A stretch of DNA of 43,412 nt from Bacillota bacterium (GTDB lineage Bacteria; Bacillota; Limnochordia; DTU087). The stretch lies in contig JAAYSL010000172.1 in assembly GCA_012518315.1 (NCBI GenBank), forward strand, positions 1 through 43,412, written 5' to 3'. Shown piece by piece: positions 1 through 9,051 of the stretch (positions are counted from its first letter, which is position 1; each line of letters begins with the position of its first letter). The translations under genes and the position numbers were made by a program. Under the pieces are notes generated by a model. It saw only the letters and a program-made list of their open reading frames with translations, searched no databases and was not told the DNA's origin.

Positions 1-433
1 GCCGCTTAACCCAAGTTTCTACATTAGCGACACGACTGGCAAGTGAAGGGGGAAGCCAACCCTCGGGCCTACGTCGATTGGAGAAACGGGGTTTCCGATA
101 ACGTGTTTTACGAGATCGTCTTGCTCGCCTGAGTTGGCGACGGGATAAAAGCGCACCTTGAATCTGTTGCCCGCGGTGGCTCAATTCCGCCGCGAACACA
201 ACTCTACCATTCTTATCATCAGCGATGGCTAGGCCGGTCACTCGGCTGCCCGGGTCAATTTTGAGCCGAAGTGATGAAGGTGCCACATCAGGCACTTCAC
301 GTTTCAGAATAATAGTAAAAGGATATCGACGAAATACTGCCGCCTTACCATCTCGAAGCAGCTGCCTGGCCCTAGCGGGATGACAAGGCTGCAAAGGCCT
401 TTTCTTTGTGTCTAGTACAAATACTTTACTCAT
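1..433 (-). CDS. iscB: IscB-family OMEGA RNA-guided HNH/RuvC nuclease, N-terminal part (truncated by window edge)
   Basis: Manual reverse-complement translation from ATG at 433: MSKVFVLDTKKRPLQPCHPARARQLLRDGKAAVFRRYPFTIILKREVPDVAPSSLRLKIDPGSRVTGLAIADDKNGRVVFAAELSHRGQQIQGALLSRRQLRRARRSRKTRYRKPRFSNRRRPEGWLPPSLASRVANVETWVKR... Shows a PLMP-type N-terminal domain (PLQP), RuvC-I (LKIDPGSRVTGLAI) and Arg-rich bridge helix. Open to the window edge, so not in the ORF track. Confidence 0.9.
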   Translation of the reverse strand, partial: MSKVFVLDTKKRPLQPCHPARARQLLRDGKAAVFRRYPFTIILKREVPDVAPSSLRLKIDPGSRVTGLAIADDKNGRVVFAAELSHRGQQIQGALLSRRQLRRARRSRKTRYRKPRFSNRRRPEGWLPPSLASRVANVETWVKR

Positions 434-665
434 AACGAGTCACTCCGTTCGGAGGTAATGTTTGCCTCGCCAATGTTATCGGGTGGTTTTATATGTGACC
501 AGCACTGACCTATACCCTCAGTCTGTTTAGCTGGTCACCGCAGAGTTCGGAGCTGGCACGCACCCCGAAGTGCCTACATATTCACCCATAACGTAGCCCT
601 CGTAGGGCTTAGGCTGGTCAACACGAGCTCTTACAAGCTCACGACTTTAGTCGTGGGTAGTTGAC
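434..665 (-). ncRNA. Putative HEARO / IscB omega-RNA, including the transposon end
   Basis: About 230 nt noncoding directly upstream of iscB with nested inverted repeats: 640-646/649-655 (cacgact/agtcgtg), 625-629/636-640, 595-600/604-609 (agccct/agggct), 495-503/530-538 (gtgaccagc/gctggtcac), 443-447/450-454 (ctccg/cggag). Position and architecture match HEARO RNAs upstream of IscB. Confidence 0.75.
640..665. mobile_element. IS200/IS605-type terminal hairpin and element end of the IscB element (other end outside window)
   Basis: cacgactttagtcgtgggtagttgac: small imperfect palindrome near the tip of the element, characteristic of IS200/IS605-type ends; near-identical copy at 28669-28694. Confidence 0.6.
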
Positions 666-680
666 AACTCGCATCTAGAT

Positions 681-721
681 GGGCGCAAGATAGCTATCAC
701 AACGATAGAAAATATGCGCCC
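681..721. terminator. Two-tier hairpin downstream of FGGY kinase, possible terminator without clear U-tract
   Basis: gggcgca(681-687)/tgcgccc(715-721) outer stem, gatag/ctatc inner stem. Confidence 0.35.
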
Positions 722-843
722 CACCTCCCTCCCTGTTGTATGGGGTCATCTCTTCTCGATATTACACTGGTTTTGCTGTGAAACATGAGGATATGTTTAA
801 ATGAGCCCACCAATCCCCCTACTGCGGAACAAAGGCCATCGTG

Positions 844-2367
844 CTAGCCAAGCTCGGCTAGACGGTGCAGCTGACTTTTGAGAGCTATGTAGCTATCAAG
901 ATAAAGCTCGTATAACTCATCATACAAACTTGTATTGGCCTTAGGCTCATACCACTTCCTGATTTGACCCATCTTTCCTAGTGCCTCCCGCCAGTTTGGA
1001 TAGGCACCCACCCCTATTCCTCCTAAGAAGGCTGCCCCAAATACTGTACCATCATCTATACTGGGAACTCCAAGAGGTAACTGGGTAACATCGGCCTTAA
1101 TCTGGCACCATATCTCGCTTTTGGCACCGCCACCGACACTGATCAAATGCGATGGTCTAATCCCTGCTTGAGCAGCCACCTCCAGATTATGCCGGAGGGC
1201 AAACGCAGCACCTTCCATAAGAGCTCTGATTATGTCAGCACGTTTCTTTTCGTAGGAGAGTCCCAAAAAGACTCCCCTTGCCAGAGGATCCCAGATAGGC
1301 GTTCTCTCACCGGCCATATATGGTAGAAATACCAATCCACCGGCACCAGCCGGTGATGTTTCAGCCTCTTGGCTAAGCAGCTCAAAGGGATTTTGTCCAC
1401 CTGTAAGGGGCAGGCCTGCACCCCCAAAAGCCAAGACTTGATCATAAAACCAGCCCAGGACTCCACCACTGACTGTCCCACCAGATAAGTGCCACAGCCC
1501 TTCTATCACATGGCAGCCACTAATTAGCCGCAAGTCTTTATAGGGGCGATCAGTAACAATGGTCATCCCCCCTGCTTGGCCGGCCTGTTCTTGGGTGGCA
1601 CCATGCCAAGTCAACCCAGCTCCAAGACAAGCAGCAGCACAATCCACTCCTCCAGCTACCACCGGGGTACCCGGCAATAGGCCAGTGGCAAGGGCGGCCT
1701 GGGAGGTAACCTCCCCAACTATCACCCCTGATTCGTATACATCGGGAAGCAATCTGTAGTCAACTCCCATGAGCTTGCATGCTTCCGGTGACCAGTTGCG
1801 TTTATCTGTATCAAACACATAGTAACCATAACCCTGGGAGACATCCTGGGTAAATACACCGGTTAGCTTGTATACAATGAAGCTATTTGATTGCAGAAAT
1901 TTATAGGTATCAGCATAGATTTCAGGTTCGTTATTTCTAATCCAAAGCATCTTGGGCACGCAATAGGCAGGATCTATCCTATTGCCACTAAGATGGAGTA
2001 CGTATTCCCCCCCTACCACTTGCTCTAGATGTTGGCACTCCCTAAGTGACCTTCTATCTAGCCATAGCATAGCATGGCGGAGGGGGTTGCCTTGGCGATC
2101 CACAGGCAATGTCGCCCAGCTATGACCCACAACCCCAATAGACGCTACATCCCTGGCACTAAAAGCACCAGCATCTAGGAGCTCTCCGATACACAGGCAA
2201 ACCGCTTGCCACCACCAGTTCCCGTCTTGCTCTGCCTCATAGGCCTTGTCTCGGATGATCTCGTAAGCTTGAGTGGCCGTTCCCAGGGCTTCCCCCGCTA
2301 AGGAAAAAGCGCCCACTTTGCAGCTAGATGTACCGATATCTATTCCTAAAAGGACGTTCTTGGGCAT
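844..2367 (-). CDS. FGGY-family carbohydrate kinase (xylulokinase-like)
   Basis: ORF; N-term LLGIDIGTSSCKVGAFSLAGE, GGVDCAAACLGAG and GGGAKSEIWCQIKADV motifs of FGGY kinases. Confidence 0.88.
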   Translation of the reverse strand: MPKNVLLGIDIGTSSCKVGAFSLAGEALGTATQAYEIIRDKAYEAEQDGNWWWQAVCLCIGELLDAGAFSARDVASIGVVGHSWATLPVDRQGNPLRHAMLWLDRRSLRECQHLEQVVGGEYVLHLSGNRIDPAYCVPKMLWIRNNEPEIYADTYKFLQSNSFIVYKLTGVFTQDVSQGYGYYVFDTDKRNWSPEACKLMGVDYRLLPDVYESGVIVGEVTSQAALATGLLPGTPVVAGGVDCAAACLGAGLTWHGATQEQAGQAGGMTIVTDRPYKDLRLISGCHVIEGLWHLSGGTVSGGVLGWFYDQVLAFGGAGLPLTGGQNPFELLSQEAETSPAGAGGLVFLPYMAGERTPIWDPLARGVFLGLSYEKKRADIIRALMEGAAFALRHNLEVAAQAGIRPSHLISVGGGAKSEIWCQIKADVTQLPLGVPSIDDGTVFGAAFLGGIGVGAYPNWREALGKMGQIRKWYEPKANTSLYDELYELYLDSYIALKSQLHRLAELG

Positions 2368-2414
2368 GTTCCATTGTCACCTCTTCCCTCTTAAGAACAT
2401 AGCCTTCCCTGGGA

Positions 2415-3608
2415 TTATCCCTTAAAGGAATCTAGATATGCCTTCCAATCAAAGACCTTATCGGGGGCATTCTGGCGTTCATCTCGCCGCAGCTCCTCCA
2501 ACAACTCATCAAACTCATCTTCACACACCGGCACTTCGACGGTGCGGCCTCTTATTCCCGAGAGCAACATAGCATTGGCGAGTTCTACAGAGTTAGGTCC
2601 TTCGGTTCCTGGTGCAATCAATGCTTCCTTACCCAAGATGGCATTGATCACGTTTTGCGTGACAAACCTGTGTCCATGGGCCCTAGCCTCCACTGGTATC
2701 TCAATCACCTCAGGGCTAGCAGAATAGAAGCCCTTGTCACTTTGCTCAAGGATCCTCTGCACCGAATCCTCAGTTTTGAAGAAAGTCAGTCGACCACCCT
2801 CTAATACCAGTTTACCATTCTCTGCGGCGATCTCCAATCGATTGGTTCCAGGAGTATCCGCGGTGGTTGTGATAAAGCTAGCTGTAGCACCATTGGCAAG
2901 TTCCATGAGAACTGAGACATCATCCTCTACTGTGATATCATGCCATTTCCCCAAGTATACTAAGGCATTAAGCCGTTTGGGGAGCCCAAAGAACCACTGG
3001 AAAAGATCCAAATTATGAGGGCACTGGTTCATCAAGACCCCACCACCCTCACCGGTCCAATTACCCCGCCAGCCACCGGAATCATAGTAGGCTTGGGTGC
3101 GGAACCAGTTGGTGATGATCCAGCTCACTCGGCGAACCTCACCAAGGGTTCCATCGCTTAACATCTCCTTGATCTTGATATACGTCGGATCTGTTCTCAT
3201 TTGAAACATAGCGGCATAGACAACATTCGAATTGGCATGGGCCGCATTCATCTCCCGAGCTTCCCGCCCGGTGATTGCCACTGGTTTTTCGCAAATCACA
3301 TGAATACCTCGGCGAAAAGCTTCTTTGGCCATCTCTGGATGGAAATAATGGGGCACAGCGATAATAACAGCGTCTACCTTGCCACTGTCCAACATTGCGC
3401 GGTAGTCGGTATACTTGGCTATCTTTTCATCTAGGCGAGTAGCACCAGTTGCATGATCAAAATCCTTAGGAACCTTTAGCTCCTTGAGTTTGGCCGGATC
3501 AATATCACAGATAGCAGTAAGCTCTGCATCTTCCAGTTCGGGAAAATAGCTAAAATGGTGAATACCAATATTCCCGAGCCCAATTAGACCACATCGCACT
3601 TTCTTCAC
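2415..3608 (-). CDS. Gfo/Idh/MocA family oxidoreductase
   Basis: ORF (track start 3641); GLIGLGNIGIHHFSYF Rossmann motif, VICEKPVA signature. GTG start at 3608 preferred: preceded by AAGGAG. Confidence 0.9.
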   Translation of the reverse strand: MKKVRCGLIGLGNIGIHHFSYFPELEDAELTAICDIDPAKLKELKVPKDFDHATGATRLDEKIAKYTDYRAMLDSGKVDAVIIAVPHYFHPEMAKEAFRRGIHVICEKPVAITGREAREMNAAHANSNVVYAAMFQMRTDPTYIKIKEMLSDGTLGEVRRVSWIITNWFRTQAYYDSGGWRGNWTGEGGGVLMNQCPHNLDLFQWFFGLPKRLNALVYLGKWHDITVEDDVSVLMELANGATASFITTTADTPGTNRLEIAAENGKLVLEGGRLTFFKTEDSVQRILEQSDKGFYSASPEVIEIPVEARAHGHRFVTQNVINAILGKEALIAPGTEGPNSVELANAMLLSGIRGRTVEVPVCEDEFDELLEELRRDERQNAPDKVFDWKAYLDSFKG

Positions 3609-3761
3609 GTGTATTTTCTCCTTTCCATAATGCACTCCCACATTTTTAGTCCACTTTGATAATTCTTGTTAAGTAGCGTAGTTCCTTTGTGCCTTAGTCA
3701 GGATGATCCTTAGCCAGAGTCATTACCCATTTCCAACCCATGCTATGCCATTCTTCTTATC

Positions 3762-3805
3762 AGGCTGTGTTCAGGCCTGACAATATGTTACAATAGACAC
3801 AGCCT
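3762..3805. promoter_or_regulatory. Inverted repeat in divergent intergenic region, candidate operator
   Basis: aggctgtgt(3762-3770)...acacagcct(3797-3805) perfect 9-bp arms, with internal perfect palindrome tcaggcctga (3771-3780). Confidence 0.35.
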
Positions 3806-3844
3806 TTGCCAATTGGCTAGACTTGTACTAAGGGGGTATATTAG

Positions 3845-4507
3845 ATGCAGAATCTGCCTTTTCGTCAAGGAGATCGTATCCTTTTTCAAGGAGATAGTGT
3901 AACTGATTGTGGGAGAGACCGGGCCGACAACTATTCACTGGGCACCGGTTATCCGTCCCTTATCGCGGCATATCTTTGGGCCCATTATCCCGAGTTAAAG
4001 CTCACTATCCTCAACAGAGGAGTAAGTGGTGATCGGGTCTATGACCTAGTGGACAGGTGGAAGGCGGACTGCATCCAGCTAGAGCCAGACTGGGTCAGCA
4101 TTTTGGTTGGTGTTAACGATACATGGCGCCGCTATGATAGTGACATTCTCTCACCTATCGCCGAATTCCAGGCAGCTTACCGCCAGCTGCTGGAGCTTAC
4201 CCACAGACATACGAAAGCCCGAGTGGTCTTATGTGACCCGTTTGTACTCAACTACCCCGCTGATCGCCTGGCCTGGAGGGAGGATCTTAACCCTAGGATC
4301 GAGGCGATTCGGCAGTTAGCCGCAGAGTTCTCTGCCATATACATTCCCTTAGATGGGATCATGGCATCAGCCTGTACCAAGGCAGAACCTGCTTTCTGGG
4401 CAGCAGATGGCGTCCATCCTACCTTGGCAGGCCACGGCATTATTGCTAGTGCTTGGTTACGGGCCATCGGGTCTATATCGCAATCTTTTTCCAGCCCCCC
4501 CGATTAA
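3845..4507 (+). CDS. SGNH/GDSL-family hydrolase
   Basis: ORF; ILFQGDSVTDCGRD (GDS block I), NRGVSGDRVYDL, VGVNDTW and DGVHPTLAGH motifs. Confidence 0.9.
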   Translation: MQNLPFRQGDRILFQGDSVTDCGRDRADNYSLGTGYPSLIAAYLWAHYPELKLTILNRGVSGDRVYDLVDRWKADCIQLEPDWVSILVGVNDTWRRYDSDILSPIAEFQAAYRQLLELTHRHTKARVVLCDPFVLNYPADRLAWREDLNPRIEAIRQLAAEFSAIYIPLDGIMASACTKAEPAFWAADGVHPTLAGHGIIASAWLRAIGSISQSFSSPPD

Positions 4508-5909
4508 ACCTGTGGGAAATAACCAGTGCCCTTGTACACTGATCTAGTGCCATGCCCATCCAGGCACCCAATAGCCCAAGACCCAGCTGTACAGCGAGGA
4601 AGTAACCCACCACCACCCTCACTCCCCAAATCCCGAGGATGGTGGAATACAATGGCCAACGGGTATCCCCGGCACCTCGTAACCCGCCCGACAGGATAAA
4701 CTGGGTGGACTGGGCGGGTTGTACTACACCAATGATCTTTAGCACCATGGCAGTCCGTTGAATCACCTCGGGATCATCGGTATATAGAGCGGCAATGAAG
4801 CGTCCAAAAAAGAACATTGTGGCTGCAATCACGGTGGAGATAATCATTCCGAGGCGACGTGTCTCTAGAGCACTTCTCTCCGCAAGGTTGGGCTGGGCCG
4901 CCCCTAGTCCCTGCCCGACTAGGGTGGTGGCGGCAATGCTAAAAGCCTGCCCCGGCATGAAGGAAAGTGAGAGAATGTTCATCCCTATTTGGTGGGCGGC
5001 AAATACCGATGTACCAAAGCTCGATACAATCCTCACATAGGTTAGCTGCCCACCTCGAAAGACAAACTGTTCGATGGCAGCAGGAAAACCAACACTGAAA
5101 ACACTCCTGAGAATTTCCCAATTAGGACGATATTTACCAGTCAAAGGGATGTGGATTAGAGATCGACCAGTTGTCATGATCACCAGGAAGAAGATACAGG
5201 CAACAACAGATGATAGGCTGGTAGCTATAGCTGCCCCTGCTATCTCAAGCCGTGGAAACCCCCAGTGTCCGTAGATAAGTAAGTAATTGCCCAGCACGTT
5301 GACGAAATTGGCGGTTAGGTTCACCACCATCGGTATGCGGGTATCCCCCGCCCCCCGCAACACTGAAGAACACACCATGCCCACCGTCTGGAAGGGAATC
5401 CCCAGACAGACGATCTGCATATATGTAATCCCCAGTGGGAGCACATCTGCCTCCGCGCCCATCGCGACCATCACCCAAGGGGTGATGAGATATCCCAAGA
5501 CACCGACTAGGGCCCCAAGCAGGATGGTCACGATTAGGCTTTGTTTGGCAGTGGCATTGGCATCCTTCTTCATTCCTGCCCCAACGAACCGGGCTACCAA
5601 GGCAGTTGTTCCTACGTTTAGGGCTTGAAATATCCCAATGGCAAAGAAAATCGGTTGATTGGAAAGCCCCACAGCCGCTATGGCCGGAGGCCCAAGCCTT
5701 CCCACCATAATCATGTCTGCCACACCCACGAAACTCACTAATACCATTTCTGTCAAGGCCGGTGCCGCAAGATCCACTACCTGTTTGCGAATCTCTGTTA
5801 CGGACACCTGGCTGTCGCTTTCGACTACCATATCAGGAGCTGACTTTCCATAGGTAAGTTCATTGGCTTCTGACGACCCTTTCTTCGGCATAGTCGGCGA
5901 ATGCTTCAC
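4473..5909 (-). CDS. MATE-family efflux transporter
   Basis: ORF (track start 5933); multi-TM, VGVADMIMVGRLGPPAIAAVGLSNQPIFF, GALGDTR-like SSVLRGAGDTRIP repeats. GTG at 5909 has AAAGGAG RBS; start uncertain. Confidence 0.9.
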   Translation of the reverse strand: MKHSPTMPKKGSSEANELTYGKSAPDMVVESDSQVSVTEIRKQVVDLAAPALTEMVLVSFVGVADMIMVGRLGPPAIAAVGLSNQPIFFAIGIFQALNVGTTALVARFVGAGMKKDANATAKQSLIVTILLGALVGVLGYLITPWVMVAMGAEADVLPLGITYMQIVCLGIPFQTVGMVCSSVLRGAGDTRIPMVVNLTANFVNVLGNYLLIYGHWGFPRLEIAGAAIATSLSSVVACIFFLVIMTTGRSLIHIPLTGKYRPNWEILRSVFSVGFPAAIEQFVFRGGQLTYVRIVSSFGTSVFAAHQIGMNILSLSFMPGQAFSIAATTLVGQGLGAAQPNLAERSALETRRLGMIISTVIAATMFFFGRFIAALYTDDPEVIQRTAMVLKIIGVVQPAQSTQFILSGGLRGAGDTRWPLYSTILGIWGVRVVVGYFLAVQLGLGLLGAWMGMALDQCTRALVISHRFNRGGWKKIAI

Positions 5910-6233
5910 GGCTATGCTCCTTTCATTAGACAAGTCAAGGCTGTGTTCAATAACCTAAGGCCAACTAAGGTTACATATATACTTCCGGCATCTTAGTCAA
6001 TTCTTCATACAATGAGGATCTCCTTGACACTTTCTTACAGGATCTCCCAGACGCTCTCATAATGGATAGTGTCAGAATAGCGACTGAAACGATGCAAAGA
6101 CATGAGGTGATGGGCTAGCCACACACGAAACCTTTCGGGCAGGAATCCCCAACCGAATATGGAAATCTATTAGTTAGAGTCTATCAAACTAGCCTACTTA
6201 GGTTTGGCTAATCGCAAGGGAGGAGACCAGTAC

Positions 6234-6719
6234 ATGCTCAAGGTAGAGGAACTAACTGTCACGGCCTTTGCACCTTTTGGCCGCTTCTTGAACCCCCAGG
6301 ATTGTGGAGACCCGGCTGGCAGCAAAGAAGACCCCGTTAGGTTCTATCCGGATCGAGTCTTGCAGCAGTTTTCTGCGTCCAACTATGTAGCCTTTAACCC
6401 ACTAATCATCGAGCCCCGCCCCTTCGTCATTACCCTAGCTGAGATTCATGAGCGAACAGAGGAAGTCTTCGGTGGTTTTACCAAAGATGTCTGTTTTCAT
6501 GTGGGCCCTGCCGGTGATTGCACACCACCAGTAGAGGAATTCCGAGTGTTTCGCTTGCCGGCAGGCTGGTGGGCAAGGATTAAGCGAGGAGTCTGGCACC
6601 ATGGACCTTTCGTGATGGGAGAAGAGACGACAGTAGGGATGGTAGTTCTCCCACCCCACACATATACCAATGACTGCTATGTAGTAGAGCTAGATGAAGC
6701 AATCAAGATCAAACTCTAG
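6234..6719 (+). CDS. Ureidoglycolate lyase (AllA)-like cupin-fold family protein
   Basis: ORF (track start TTG 6204); ATG 6234 with GGGAGGAG RBS. FAPFGRFLNP N-term and RIKRGVWHHGPFV motif resemble the AllA family. Confidence 0.6.
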   Translation: MLKVEELTVTAFAPFGRFLNPQDCGDPAGSKEDPVRFYPDRVLQQFSASNYVAFNPLIIEPRPFVITLAEIHERTEEVFGGFTKDVCFHVGPAGDCTPPVEEFRVFRLPAGWWARIKRGVWHHGPFVMGEETTVGMVVLPPHTYTNDCYVVELDEAIKIKL

Positions 6720-6758
6720 CAAACTCTAGCACTTGGTCTTGGTCTGTCGGCGCTCTAG

Positions 6759-6795
6759 GCCCCATAAGGGCGGGTCAAACCCGCCTTTTTGGGGC
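6759..6795 (+). terminator. Rho-independent terminator
   Basis: ggcgggt-caa-acccgcc followed by TTTTT (6769-6790), enclosed by an outer gcccc/ggggc stem. Confidence 0.85.
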
Positions 6796-6803
6796 TTCTA
6801 GAT

Positions 6804-7565
6804 CTAATTTCGATCTAGCAGCACCTGGATAGATGGCCGCAATCCCTCCCAAAGCTTAGCAAAGGAGATGGTAAACTCAGGAATACCTGAGGAGTAAGGG
6901 GCTACCTCATAGAGGCCATAGTAGATGACAATACCCTCTGGCGTAAGACAAAAATCATGATCTTGGGTGATCTTTTGATCTCGCCAGTCTTCCTCGAAAT
7001 AGTCCATGGGCTTTGCCTCTATCTGGCGGACTACTTCATCCTCAATGACCTGGCAGTAATCATACCCTGCTACAAAAAGATCGGCAAGGATAAGGTCTTT
7101 GCCTGTAGATAAATCTACATTGGTGCTCTTATGGTAAGAAAACCCATGGGCTCCCCCGGTATAGCGATAGTACACTGTGGAAATGCTTACCAGACTTTCA
7201 TCGAGATACGCAACCCGGTAGTCAACTCCCACCTGGAAGGGTAGCCAGTGAGCTAGCTCCTCTTCAAATTCTTTGGAAAAGTCCTGAGCTGCATCTTTGA
7301 TTTCATCTACAAATCCAGTGGTCTCTTCACTCCACCGCTCATTTAGCTTCTCCTGGAGATCTGGATTGCCCAGGCCCCGAAGCACCGGTATGTTCACTTC
7401 TCCTTGGATTAGATCTGTCTCGTAGGCTATCGTTTCGGTGTCCATCGATAGCTGGGGCCTTGCTTGTATAGCCTTTCCCCACCCTGCGGAAGGAAGCGCC
7501 GCAAGTAAGAGCAATGACACCACAAGGCCAAATAACCTTGACTTCCGTCCACCTATATTCACCAA
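6804..7565 (-). CDS. Secreted DUF3298/RsiV-like domain protein
   Basis: N-terminal signal sequence; YYRYTGGAHGFSYHKSTNVDLSTGKDLILADLF and IVIYYGLYEVAPYSSGIPEFTISFAKL are typical of DUF3298. Confidence 0.75.
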   Translation of the reverse strand: MVNIGGRKSRLFGLVVSLLLLAALPSAGWGKAIQARPQLSMDTETIAYETDLIQGEVNIPVLRGLGNPDLQEKLNERWSEETTGFVDEIKDAAQDFSKEFEEELAHWLPFQVGVDYRVAYLDESLVSISTVYYRYTGGAHGFSYHKSTNVDLSTGKDLILADLFVAGYDYCQVIEDEVVRQIEAKPMDYFEEDWRDQKITQDHDFCLTPEGIVIYYGLYEVAPYSSGIPEFTISFAKLWEGLRPSIQVLLDRN

Positions 7566-7651
7566 AACACCTCCCCCATGGTATAAGAGGGCCCACCCTT
7601 GAGCCCTCTACTGTTATTCTACCTTAAGTATGCATCAATGCAATCAGTTCT

Positions 7652-9034
7652 TCATTTGCCAGTTTTCGCCAGAAACGCAAATCTGGCTGGCTCGCTAAAC
7701 TCTCCTTTTACCCAAACCACCAGATCATGGCCAGATACCTGGAACCGAAAGTCTTCTTCCCTAAGTGTTTTGTCATCGACCTTGACTACTACTTGTGGTG
7801 CATTCCAGCCATTGATTAGGAAAACGGGGTTCACCTGCGTCACAGAGGGTTTTAAGGTTAGCTTAACTTCATCTTTGCCTTGCTTGCGGAAGGTATAGGC
7901 TCTCAGAGCATAATCATAGCCTTCCAATAGTACTCTACCACGATGGAGTTCCTCCGGTTCACCGGGGTCTCGCTCGATCTCCACTCGCGCCGGTTGATAG
8001 TAAGAGTGGGCAATGGCCTCAAGCTCTGAGCCATCGGTCCCCTGGGATGTGGCACCCACCAAAAGATACCACGTGGCACCCTGATCCGGTGTGGGGATGT
8101 AATCGTCACTACTACGCCTTAGGGCAAAATTCACATCCATAAAGGATGTATGGGTAGCTACTTTTCCAATGTCATCACCGGCTGGTACCCACTGGATAAA
8201 GTCTTCCATATCGGTGACCGGCCAATGCTTGTAGATGTTGTAGAAGTCCTTCCCGGGAAACATGTTGAAATACGGGTGGTTCTTCTTGCAAGCATTACAC
8301 GGCATGAAAGGAAATAGCCGCTGGTCTTTGCAGATAATGATAAAAGGATTGGGTACACCCTCAAGGTTTATTTTCCCAATATACATGGGCCAATCTGCAA
8401 GCTCGGGATAGTGATCACAGAAAGGCTCAAAATCATTGGCAGGCAAAGGCCAAGGTACATCGATCTGGGCACCCTTGCCATTCCTTAATGTGAAGGGAGT
8501 TGGCATCTGGAGAAAATCCAAGGGGCTAGTCCCTGCCGAATTAATCAGGATCCACTCTGCCATCTGCCAAAGATTAGCATTGCCACCATGGTTATTCTCC
8601 GTTCCTGGCCACAAGACGACCTCTCTGACTGCTACACCATCAGGATAGATTGTATAGATTTCTTCTGCTCTAGTGTTGCCGTGAAAGATCCGATAACGCA
8701 TATCCGGCAAAGTATAAGTCCATTTTACCCGGGCCCTAGCTGGCCCTGTCTCTAAGATCTGCACCCGACTCCAGCGAAGCTGTTTGTCCATAATCGGCTC
8801 ATAGCAATGCAGATCATTGGGGGAATTAGTCTCACACCATTCCGACGTAAACCAGACTCCTTTACCCACATCGACACAACCGACATACTGGGCCTTGTCC
8901 CAGAAAACAAAACGCCAAGGCCAGTCACCTTCAACGATCACCGCATGTCCTTTTTCACCAGAGAACTCCAATTGTGTTTCATAGGCCCGCAATTCAGTCT
9001 CAGCTCCTTCCGTAATCAATGGATTTTTTGCCAT
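7652..9034 (-). CDS. Uncharacterised protein, probably carbohydrate-metabolism associated
   Basis: Long ORF with consistent strand and context between DUF3298 and URO-D genes; no family recognised by eye. Confidence 0.75.
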   Translation of the reverse strand: MAKNPLITEGAETELRAYETQLEFSGEKGHAVIVEGDWPWRFVFWDKAQYVGCVDVGKGVWFTSEWCETNSPNDLHCYEPIMDKQLRWSRVQILETGPARARVKWTYTLPDMRYRIFHGNTRAEEIYTIYPDGVAVREVVLWPGTENNHGGNANLWQMAEWILINSAGTSPLDFLQMPTPFTLRNGKGAQIDVPWPLPANDFEPFCDHYPELADWPMYIGKINLEGVPNPFIIICKDQRLFPFMPCNACKKNHPYFNMFPGKDFYNIYKHWPVTDMEDFIQWVPAGDDIGKVATHTSFMDVNFALRRSSDDYIPTPDQGATWYLLVGATSQGTDGSELEAIAHSYYQPARVEIERDPGEPEELHRGRVLLEGYDYALRAYTFRKQGKDEVKLTLKPSVTQVNPVFLINGWNAPQVVVKVDDKTLREEDFRFQVSGHDLVVWVKGEFSEPARFAFLAKTGK

Positions 9035-9051
9035 ACTGTGTCATCCGGCTG

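Noticed and set aside
1230-1481. Small ORFs overlapping the FGGY kinase (1230-1481, 1559-1759)
   Set aside because: Overlap a much longer, clearly conserved-family ORF; no RBS or recognisable domain.
6025-6075. Inverted tgacact/agtgtca with TTGACA/CATAAT upstream of the AllA-like gene as promoter
   Set aside because: Spacing between the -35-like and -10-like boxes is far from 17 bp and the arms are only 7 bp.
6711-6730. 10-bp tandem duplication aaactctagc at the end of the AllA-like gene
   Set aside because: Just two short copies, likely replication slippage; no evidence of function.
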